Shown here: one piece after another, positions 52,101 to 61,682 of the stretch
How the letters are laid out: every line of letters begins with the position of its first letter
Position numbering within the stretch: the stretch's first letter is position 1
DNA from: Bipolaris cookei
Taxonomy: Eukaryota; Ascomycota; Dothideomycetes; Pleosporales; Pleosporaceae
Length of the DNA: 64,000 nt
NCBI GenBank assembly: GCA_002286855.1
Contig: NRSV01000009.1
Span: 312,984-376,983, forward strand
Direction of reading: 5' to 3'
Made by a program: the position numbers and the translations under genes
Notes under the pieces: generated by a model
The model's input: only the letters and a program-made list of their open reading frames with translations
Databases searched by the model: none
Told to the model about the DNA's origin: nothing

Positions 52101-54505
52101 CTAAATCTCTATCTTGCCATATCCCTCCGCGCCCTCAGCGACCGGCATCACAACCCCAGCATCAACACTATCCCGCTTAACCCCCATGCTATCCTCGCCC
52201 TTTCCAACGCCAAACATGCGAATAGCCTCGGTAAGCGCCTGCACAGAATCCTCATTGCTCATGCTACCAGGGAGGCCCTGGCCGCCCATTGAGCTACTGA
52301 TTTTCTTGGTAGCGTCTTCGAGGGCGCGGACGCGTCGTTGGAAGTTGAGACGGTCCATGAAGAGTTGTTGGCGGCGGCGCTGGAGGTCGCGGCGCTCGGC
52401 GGAGAGGAGCTTTTCAAAGTCGTTGAAGTGGGCGAGTTTAAGCTGCAGCTTTTGGAGTTGCAGGTTTACGGCGCCCGAGACGAGGCGCGTGATGTGGCGC
52501 TCTTCGTGGGAAGCGAGCGCCGAGGAGCGCGCGGCGGAGAGGGCAAAGGGGAGGGTGGCGAGCGGGTTGGTGCCTGAAGAGGAGTCTGCTTCTTTTGTGG
52601 CTACTGCGGTGGATTCGGCGGAGGTGTCAATGTCCATGGCGTCTCCGCCCTCTGGCTTCATATCTGAGGTTGTGGCAGCGGGTGTAGACTGTTCCCCTTC
52701 CTTTTCCTTGCCCTTTTCTGAGGGGGCTGTTGGGGCCCTGTTGATCTTCTCCTGCAAGATGCGCTTCATCTCGTTGACACTGCGCCCTGAAGCGACTGCG
52801 GCTTCAGTGACGTTTGCAGGTGCCAGACCAGCCAAGAAGCTGACTACGCTCAGTATCGGGTTGTCCGCATGGTGAATTGGGACGCGGCCTTCGCTGAGGT
52901 ACTCGAGATCACGTAGGAATTTGGTTGAAGGAGCCGTAGATTGTGAGTCTGGTAGATCTGCCTCGACGTACTTGTCCTCAATCTCGAGTTGTAGGAATTT
53001 CATCACACATTGTTCGCGAGTCTTTGTTTGAACGTGGTCTGCAACGCGATTCCAATCGTCGTCGAACTCCTCCAAACCTTCAAGTAGCAGAAGGGTCTCT
53101 TCTTCAGTCCACTTCTCTTCGGTCTCGGTAGCCGCCAAATCCTCTGGATTCGAGATCTTGGTGAAGTCTGCTGATGATGTGCCGGATGGGAAGTTGCCCT
53201 CTACGAAACACCTAGGGCACAGATCCCGCTTCAGACCTCCAGCAGCCTTGAGTTGTCCTGGCTGCTCAGAGGGCTTCGTCTCGTGGAAATGTACGCGTGT
53301 ACATTCGACACCACAGCTGAAGCAGTTGATAACCTTGGTTGACTCTTTGGCGGCAGCCTCGAGGTCCTTGACATCGATCGATCCACCGTTGGCAGCCGCT
53401 TCTCCGTTTGCAGCCTTGGGTTCCACAGAAGCTTCCTTGCCATTGGGCTCGTAGATGTTTCGGCCCGCTAGAGACTTGGTCTCGCTCTTTGTAAGGGGTT
53501 GTTGGCTCGCGGCGCGGTCAGTCGCTGCGAGTTGCTTGCCCTCTGTCACTTTTGAGTCTGGTCCTGGTTGGAAGGGCTGGAGTCCACGGGGAGTGTCGAC
53601 TGTGACGCGGAAGTGGCCGGTGAAGGGCGGGCCAATGTTCGATGGACGTTCCTGCGGATCAACCTAGACACTATCAGTCTTAATCCGGGCGCATCATGGA
53701 GTAAGATGTACCTGATAATTAATCAAACCCCACTGTTCAAGGAAGGCATGTACGCGCATGATGGCGCACACGTCTCCAGCGAGATTCCTTCGGCATGCGG
53801 TGACTGTGAGGTACTCGGATGGGTTGAGGCGGTATGTGTTGATCATGAAATCACGGTAGTCGCGGTAGACGGCCGGGGTCTTGCTGCGGTTACGGTTGTT
53901 GAAGAACTCTGGCAGGGCCTTGCGCTCGCGGTAGTCAATGTAGCGCATGTCAAACCAAGTCGCGTAGCTTGGAATGATGGTCGCATAAGTCTGCGTGACA
54001 AAGTGGGAGCGTGCTGCCGATTGCAAATCGGCCTTTGCTTGTGCTTCAGGATCTGCAACTTCAGCGCCTTCACCCTCCTTCTTTGCATCGTCGGTGCCGC
54101 CCATCTCTTCATCCTCTTGACCATCCGCATCTTCGGCTTCCGGCCGTGGTGCGTCGGGTGCGTCTAGAGGGTTGTCGGATGCGGCAGCAGGTGTTGCAGT
54201 CGCAGGCTCATTCGACGACGCCTTGACAGCAGTGTCTTCGAGCATGTTTGTGTCTGGGCGGGTATTTAGCATATTGAAATTTTTGGTTCAGTATAGCGTT
54301 TTGGCCAGAGCGGAGAGAAGGTTGGCGGCATGATGATCTGGAGACATGTGTACGACCAAATCGTCGACGTGGCTGGGGATGCGTGCAACAGAACAACTGC
54401 GGAGAGCTGCGACCTACCTTGATCAAGCGCATTGATGTCTGCGCCGCCTTCTCCGGAGAGGGTGGGGTCCTGGGCGGATGCGCTTGTTGTTGGGTCGTCG
54501 GCCAT
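52101..54505 (-). CDS. SWI/SNF or RSC chromatin-remodelling subunit (Swi3/Rsc8-like)
   Basis: Exons: 54505-54418, 54253-53712 and 53663-52101, giving 730 aa; introns are 164 and 48 bp. An acidic N-terminus leads to the SWIRM domain (about 113-209: SHFVTQTYATIIPSYATWFD, KALPEFFNNRNRSKTPAVYR, HAFLEQWGLINYQ). A Cys-rich ZZ-like cluster (CFSCG...CPRC, about 323-365) and a SANT domain (about 390-435: WTEEETLLLLEGLEEFDDDW) follow. A coiled-coil/leucine-rich dimerisation region (about 600-690) completes the family layout. These proteins are scaffolds of SWI/SNF and RSC. Which complex, or both, is not decided by the sequence. Confidence 0.93.
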
Positions 54506-54955
54506 AGCTACGAGGGTACGAGACGAGACGTGCGATGCGATGAGGCGCTTGACAGCGTGGTGCCGTGGTGCACAAGAAAGTCGCGAGTCGCGGAGGCGTA
54601 GAGCGACTGCGCGATCGCGTGCAGGATGAAGAGACGAATTGCAGCCGTGTGGTGGGCGTGGGAGGGTGGGGATGAGGGGGAGGCGATGGGGTGCAATGGA
54701 GTCGCGTCTGAAGTTCGCGATGCTCGACCAGGACCAAGCAAAGTCCACTAAGGAGCAGCTGATCACGTGATCAATTTGGCGCTCCGCACCCCAGGGCTAG
54801 CGCCGGCCATCCAGCCTGGTCAAACCGAGGTTGCCGTCCCGCACATCTGGTGGAGGTGCCTTTGCCAGTCCCAGTCTTGAACCCGCATCCTCCCTTGGAT
54901 CGTCTCGTTTTTGGCTGTTATTCTCTTCTTGGGTATTGCGCCAATTCTGCCTACC
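54506..54955. promoter_or_regulatory. Divergent promoter region Swi3-like / ETF-alpha
   Basis: 450 bp between ATGs. It contains the perfect palindrome TGATCACGTGATCA at 54760-54773, with a central CACGTG. Confidence 0.6.
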
Positions 54956-56106
54956 ATGTTCCCCGCCGCCCGCCAATGCGCCCTACGGACTACCCGAACT
55001 CGGCTTAGACAGTCGCAACCCGTCACCGTCCCACAGTACTCGGCCTTTGCACGCTTGGCCTCAACCCTCGCCGTCCTCGAGCAAAAAGATGGCAAGATTG
55101 TATCCCAGTCATTGGCTGCTATCACAGCCGGAACAAAGATTGGAGGCTCCATAACAGCCTTCGTTGCAGGCAATGGAGTCAAGGCTGTCGCAGAAGAGGC
55201 CGCAAAGTCAAAGGGTGTGGAAAAGGTCATCTACGTTGAGAATGGCGCATACGACAAGGTTGGCAGCACAAACAGTCATTGCGTCCCATGAGCTGACCAT
55301 ATCCTAGTCTCTCCCCGAGAACTATGCGCCCCTCCTGGTAGAAAACATCAAAAAGGGCGGATACACACATGTCATTGCTGGCCACTCGGCCTTTGGCAAG
55401 AACATCATGCCCCGCGTCTCGGCCCTCCTCGACTCGCAACAAATATCTGACATTACTGGCATTGAGAGCGAAGACAGTGAGTCGGAGGCTACAGAATCGC
55501 TGAACAATAGTACTGACGTAACATGCAGCGTTTGTCCGACCAATCTACGCCGGTAACGCCATCATGACCGTTCAATCGTCCGATAGCACAAAGGTCATCA
55601 CCGTTAGAGGCACTGCATTTCCCGCGCCCGAGGCTGAAGGCGGAAACGCAACCGTGGAAGAGGGCGTCGACTCCGAGGCCGAGTGCCCGACTGAATGGAT
55701 ATCCGAGGACCTCCAAAAATCTGACCGACCCGATCTCGGCTCAGCAGACAAGGTTGTATCAGGAGGACGTGGTCTGAAATCAAAGGAGGAGTTTGACAAG
55801 CTCATGCCACCTCTAGCAGACGCGCTTGGTGCTGCCATTGGTGCTTCAAGAGCAGCAGTCGACAGTGGCTTCGCTGACAACAGCTTGCAAGTTGGACAGA
55901 CTGGAAAGAATGTTGCGCCGCAGCTCTACCTATGCGCCGGTATCTCCGGAGCTATTCAACATTTGGCTGGTATGAAAGACAGCAAGGTCATTGCTGCCAT
56001 CAACAAGGACCCTGAGGCACCAATCTTCCAGGTTGCCGATGTTGGTCTTGTTGGCGATCTCTTCGAAAAGGTCCCCGAGCTAACAGAGAAGCTCAAGTCG
56101 CAGTAG
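54956..56106 (+). CDS. AIM45: Electron transfer flavoprotein alpha subunit, mitochondrial
   Basis: Exons: 54956-55258, 55308-55476 and 55529-56106, giving 349 aa; introns are 49 and 52 bp. An Arg-rich presequence (MFPAARQCALRTTRTRLRQS) targets the matrix. The N-terminal Rossmann-like region reads LAVLEQKDGKIVSQSLAAIT and HVIAGHSAFGKNIMPRVSAL. The C-terminal FAD-binding domain has VVSGGRGLKSKEEFDKLMPP, GAAIGASRAAVDSGFADNSL and VGQTGKNVAPQLYLCAGISG, then HLAGMKDSKVIAAINKDPEAPIFQVADVGLVGD. The protein takes electrons from acyl-CoA and sarcosine dehydrogenases and passes them to ETF-QO. Confidence 0.96.
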
Positions 56107-56361
56107 AAAAAAATACGTATCAAATGTTAGACATGTAAAATAGTTATGATAACCTTTCACCGGGACCGAAGAGAAATGCAGCGTTCGCTGCGTATTTGCT
56201 AAGTCGCTTAGGGCCCATCGGCAGCTTACGTGACACTAACATCTTGGATGGCTAACTCAATATAGGAATTCATAAGCTTGGTGTATATAAAACGAATAAC
56301 GTAAAGTACCACCAAGCCGGCCACTTTTTCTTGGCATTGCGAACTTCATGTACGAAACACT

Positions 56362-56590
56362 ATGCATCAACAACATAAGGATTTTCTAACTCGGCGAGAA
56401 GGCAGAATTATTCTAGCTCTTCAGGGCTTTCGTACATGCCAGTTTAAGACTATACGACGCACTGCTGCTGCCTATAATATAGCTTTTCAGCGCCTTTCTG
56501 ATCGGCTTAACGAAATTACTTTTCGGTCTCAAGTAACCCCAAACTGCTGCAAGCTTACTATAACTGAAGAGCAGACAATCACACGGTATA
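56362..56590 (+). pseudogene. Transposase N-terminal fragment (left arm of the foldback)
   Basis: Encodes MHQQHKDFLTRREGRIILAL followed by a psq-type helix-turn-helix (TIRRTAAAYNIAFQRLSDRL). It joins mid-gene, in inverted orientation, to the copy on the other strand. Confidence 0.75.
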
Positions 56591-57301
56591 TATGCTTCTT
56601 CGTACCATGCAGAGATGTGGACGCGTCCTTTGTAGATGATGAATGGTGGGGTAGCGTATCCCGCAGCGCAGAGGCTCTGGATGACAGTAATTCACTCGCA
56701 ATTGCCTGACTGAACAAACGTAGGTCTCGTAAGACTTTCTGAGCCTATGAACACCTTCATTGAGCCAATTACACCCATCTGAAACCCAGTTTCATCAAAG
56801 TTGTGGATGTCATCTAAAGATACCCCATACTTCTCAGTTGTCTCTCGTATGAGCTTAAATCACGCGTTAATAACCTCTGGATCCTCTTGATGTATTCTCT
56901 GGCGGTCTTTTTCCCGATTGAAGGCTGTTCTGAGCTCGTCTGAACGCGATACGAATCGCTCTGGTCAGTTTTTGACCAAAAGGCTGACCACCTCGTACGC
57001 GCAGTAATTTCTCTGCCATATCTGCTACCTCACAAAGTTGGGGCGCAAATCCTCGCGATTCTAGGTAAAGAATATACCGTACGATTGTCTGCTCTTCAGT
57101 TATAGTAAGCTTGCAGCAGTTTGGGGTTACTTGAGACCGAAAAGTAATTTCGTTAAGCCGATCAGAAAGGCGTTGAAAAGGTATATTATAGGCAGCAGCA
57201 GCGCGTCGTATAGTCTTAAACTGGCATGTACGAAAGCCCTGAAGAGCTAGAATAATTCTGCCTTCTCGCCGAGTTAGAAAATCCTTATGTTGTTGATGCA
57301 T
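56591..57301 (-). pseudogene. Broken Fot1/pogo transposase, N-terminal two-thirds
   Basis: Starts at ATG 57301 with MHQQHKDFLTRREGRIILAL. It includes a helix-turn-helix, a linker and the first catalytic Asp region (NFDETGFQMGVIGSMKV, near 56790). A frameshift near 56930 and TGA codons in place of Trp break the frame. It ends at the inversion junction about 56590, before the second and third catalytic acids. Confidence 0.8.
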
Positions 57302-57366
57302 AGTGTTTCGTACATGAAGTTCGCAATGCCAAGAAAAAGTGGCCGGCTTGGTGGCACTTTACGTTA

Positions 57367-58054
57367 ATTGTAGGTTCAACTCATTTTTTTCTGCAACTAC
57401 AGCAACAGTAGTTCCAATATGCAAACGTCTGGCAACTCTTGCAAAAGCTACTGGATATATTCTCAAACGAAATTTATATATACATCGTACACAATGTACT
57501 ACCCGGAAATCTTGTAATTATTCGCGCATACATTCGACACGTGTAAATCGTGCGTGCATGCTCAGCTCAGTCTAGATCCAAAGTCTTGGCGTACGTCAGG
57601 AGCTGATCGTCCTACACCAACTACCCTTGCCTTGTGTCTCGTCTCCACCTCCAACTGAAAGCTGACAAGTCTGGCGCGTTCGCTGAAGGTACTGTCAGCG
57701 GATGCACACGCGTGTACGAACATGTGAATACCGCAGAGCCTTTTCCTTACCTTCCTCGTATTTTCTCTCCCTTTTTTTCCCTGTGTTATCTTTGCGACTC
57801 TCAACTTACCCGCCATCCAATAGTTAGCGACACCACTTCTGGTCACCTGCGAAAAATGTTCCTTGTCATTCACAACCTTCTTGGATTTTCACTTGCACGC
57901 CATCTGAAACGGCTCGTTGCCTTGTGACTTTCATATGGAAGATAACAGGTTTTTGCCATCTACCGGAGTGCACGTCTTGCATTTCGCTGTCGCGACGGTC
58001 TAGGGTATTCCCCAGGATTCCTTATCGTAGTGCATTCGATCAGCACCCGTTACT
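57367..58054. promoter_or_regulatory. TOK1 upstream region
   Basis: 688 bp with no supportable gene. It separates the foldback element from TOK1 and contains pyrimidine-rich stretches. Confidence 0.4.
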
Positions 58055-60389
58055 ATGGAATCTCCTGCATCGCTTGTTGCACTCAGTGATGAATGTAAAC
58101 GCGGCTCACCAAAGATGCAACATAAAGACGAAAAGTTAAATCAGCCAACTGGCTCACAACAGCAGACCGAAACTAACATGACCACAACTTCAATGAACGA
58201 AGAAAACAAGAGGAAGAGATGGTGGGACATATGGAAGAAATGGGAAGAAGAAGAAGCGGACTGGTGGTTTGCGAGTACGGGTGTCCCCCTTCTAGCCGCC
58301 GCTCTTGGGCCACTGGCAAATGTGAGCTCTATCGCTGCCCTAGTAACGCCTTGGAGACAGAGGAATATCATCAATGGCGAAGTATTGACCGATTTTGAAG
58401 GGGTACCATTTGGTGATCCGCGATGGTAAGTGAGGCTGTTAGCCAAAACTGGACGCATCCTCCAAAATCACTGACAAACCCGAGCTGACGGAACCAAGGT
58501 GTTACTGGATCAACGTCGCCTCCCTGATTTGTGGGTTTCTCGGAAATATATTTCTTCTTCTGAACTTTACGCAAAGAATCCGATATGCTATTGCGCTACC
58601 GGCCACTGTAATACTCTGGTATCTATCATCTGGCTTTCTTATTGCAATTACCATATGCATGAACACGTACGCACCGCCTCTGCGTCCGCAAGAAACATAC
58701 ACCCAAGGATTCTGGTACGCCATCGCAGCAGCCGCCTTCTATACCGTATGTTCCATGATCCTCATGGTTAACATGCTGGGTTACTTTCTAGGCCACTACC
58801 CGGAGAACTTTGCGCTCAGTGACAGCCAACGGACACTCATCCTGCAGACGATGGCATTCTTTATTTGGCTGGCTGGTGGCTCCGCAGTATTTGCCAAACT
58901 TGAACAAAATGCTGGTAACGATAGTTGGCGCTTCGCGGATGCTCTGTACTTTTGCGATGTCACAATTCTCACAGTTGGTTTCGGCGATATGGTACCATCA
59001 ACTACTGCAACTAGAGGCATCGTCTTCCCTTACTCCGTCGGGGGCATCATCACCTTGGCTCTTATTGTCTCTTCACTCTATACCGCAGTACGCGAGCTGG
59101 GTGACGAGAAAATTGTTCAGAAGTATGTGGACCGCTTGCGCGAAAGCGCCGTCGAGCGTACAGTGACCAACTCCTTCGATCTTCGCCATCGCGAACATAA
59201 CGCCCATCATCTCATCAGAAAGCGAAAACTTGGATTTCCTAAGATATCTGCACCAACTGAACTGCGACATTTCCGCAAACCCGTTCATGAGAACGTCAAC
59301 CATTCTTCAGCACTCCCACGCGTCACCAACGCCCTCGGCATGACTTCGAAGAAGCGGCTTCTGGTCTTGAAACAAGAGAGAGATCGATTTGAAGTCATGC
59401 GTAAGATCCAAGAGGATTCTAAAAAGTTCAAGCAGTGGATGGCACTTTTCTGGTCCACCACCACATTCTTGATCCTTTGGTGCATAGGTGCTCTTGTGTT
59501 CACGATAGCTGAGAAAGACAGCCAGGGACTAACGTACTTCCCCGCCCTCTACTTCTGCTACATCTCCTTGCTCACCATTGGGTACGGAGATTTAGCTCCA
59601 AAGACCAATTCTGGACGGTGCTTTTTTGTCGTTTGGAGCTTGATTGCCGTCCCGACCATGACCATCTTAGTTTCTCATCTTGGAGATACGGTGGTGGCAA
59701 ACTTCAAGAAATGGAGCGATAAGTTTGCCGACTTTACCGTGTTGCCTAAGGCAGGCATATGGCGCTCATTTCTTGACAAGTATCCCTGGCTTCTTCATTG
59801 GTTACAACGCTTTACAGAATACCACGCACGAAAGAAGCGTTTGAAGAAAGGGTTTGAAGTTGAGGCAATCGATAGCAATGGCTCAGATCCTCCCAGCGTT
59901 AGCAACAACGATGCCGGTCCCTCCGAAGATGTAGAAAACCTGCGAGACAGCGACAGAGCTGCTGAAGAGTCTGAAGCAACCCCAGAAATCTCGCTTCCCC
60001 AAGCCCCGACCGGTGCATCCATATCCTGTCAGCTGGCGCTGTGTATTCAAAAGGTCTCATTTGACCTGAGAAAACCAAATAAGCGCTATAGTTACGAAGA
60101 ATGGGTCGAATTTACACGCTTAATCCGTGCAACGCACCCAGAGCGTCTAGATCGCTATCTGGGTGTCGAGTGCCACTCAACAGACGATGAAAATGAGGAG
60201 GGCTTGGTTAACTGGGATTGGCTTGGTGAGCGCAGCCCTCTGGTCTCTGTAAACAGCGAAAGTGAGTGGTTGATGGAGAGGCTGGTGGAGAGTTTGGTGA
60301 GATTGGAAAAGAGAAAGGAGGTTGCAAGGCGGAGAAGAGATATTGGGGCGTTGAGGAAGATGGAGGGAAAGAATGGAGAAAGTGGCTGA
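58055..60389 (+). CDS. TOK1: Two-pore outward-rectifying potassium channel (TOK1-like)
   Basis: Exons: 58055-58425 and 58499-60389, giving 753 aa; intron 73 bp. About eight membrane segments and two pore loops are visible. The selectivity filters are TVGFGD (282-287) and TIGYGD (483-488), in FADALYFCDVTILTVGFGD and ALYFCYISLLTIGYGD. The 2P-8TM plan is unique to fungal TOK channels. The N-terminal 70 residues and the C-terminus (about 540-753, acidic then basic) are cytosolic. The channel carries outward K+ current and sets membrane potential. Some 110 residues between the pore domains are unusually basic. Confidence 0.95.
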
Positions 60390-61682
60390 ACGGATAGTCG
60401 GCAGTGATGATTCTGTATATCTGAGGGCCGAGCAAATATTGGCATATTGTGATGTAGTATCACGTGGCCAGACTGCAGATATATATTAGGAATTCTTTTC
60501 GGAGTAGATAGGTACCTTCTTCACTTAACACAATACAGCGATTGAATTCCAGCTCTATTCTACCAGCTCGATTGCGGGTCGCCCCTTGATCTTTTGAACT
60601 CGATCTTGTATCGTGCCACAATATATAATTACAATTTTTGAGCATCAAATACAAGCATATACGATAATTACATTGCTACAGGATTACTTGCAGAATAGCA
60701 CATGAATGTGTCTGCCTTGCACTAAACCAATAACATGTCGGCTGAACTTGTTACAAGCTCTTGGCCATGACTATGCCTGCATATAAAGTGGAGCGCGTCG
60801 GCTTCGGTGCCCGTGAGCATGTTTGGATTTGGCAATGATGTGCGATTCACCATAGAGCTAGCTAGGGAAAAGAAGGCCGAGATTTCCCACTGAGGCGTAT
60901 GCATATTGTAGAGTCGTGTGAACCCGGGTCCAAGGAGGCTGTAGGAAGCCTAAGCGCCCCTGTTGTCGGGCTGTCGGCGATTGTTACCCAGGTATATGCA
61001 ACGAGCCTTATTTTTAGATTTTGAATCTACAAGATCATTAATCGGAAGTTCGCACAAAAGCACTAGTGGAATATGTTTCCTGCTGATCATTCTGGACCCA
61101 AAGTTTCGAAAACTAAAGCTTGAACGGACGAGCACAATGGCCATTAATGATGCCTCGCAGGTAGTCGCTCCATTGGGAAAGACTTTGGCTAAGCGAGATG
61201 TCCAGTAGTTAGCGTAACCCCTCCATTGCAACAGCTAGATATTGTGCCTGTGCTCAGCATGATGGGGAGACCTCTGATTCGACACCTACCCACTGCGATG
61301 GAGACAATTATACTAAGCTGGTATCCCACACTGACCCCTGCTCGCAGTTCTTGTTTGCTTTGTTGTGCATGAACCCTATCACACCGTAATGCCAAGTTGG
61401 ATGGCGCCACCCGGTTGGGGGCGTACGTAGACGAGATACGCGCTATACGACAAGGAAGAAACAACCGAGTTTCAGGCACCAACTTTTGCACGCTATCTGA
61501 TTTGTCTCGCTTTATTTAATACAATGAGTCCTCGGCGCAAAACTATAGCCTAACTGTGTTTTGTCCATTAACACCTCGTCGTTATCGACTTTACAGTTGT
61601 GGGCCGACCGCCACACACCCTTGCAGTTGGCCTTTAAGGAGGGCACGCCACAGCTACGACCCAAACCCCTATACCTCAAAAG
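60390..61682. other. 1.3-kb intergenic region, AT-rich with possible relics
   Basis: No gene. A string resembling a copia RNase H box (SSHKSTSGICFLL, about 61050) and other broken frames suggest degraded repeats. The 3' 150 bp lead into the ABC transporter. Confidence 0.4.

Larger units (their letters stand above)
56299..57364. mobile_element. Palindromic (foldback) derivative of a Fot1/pogo transposon
   Basis: TA duplications flank the element (56297-56298 and 57365-57366). Both ends begin ACGTAAAGT(A/G)CCACCAAG. The first roughly 285 bp of each side are near-identical inverted copies carrying the transposase 5' end (MHQQHKDFLTRREGRIILAL...). The right half continues on the minus strand into the DDE core with NFDETGFQMGV and APPFIIYKGRVHISAWYEE-like sequence, but with a frameshift and TGG-to-TGA changes. 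The right terminus of the parent element is replaced by an inverted left terminus. It cannot code for an active transposase. Confidence 0.85.

Noticed and set aside
60963..61208. Possible copia RNase H fragment (SSHKSTSGICFLL)
   Set aside because: Only one short box resembles the family; the surrounding frame lacks the other RNase H motifs and the strand reads poorly. It is noted as a possible relic only.
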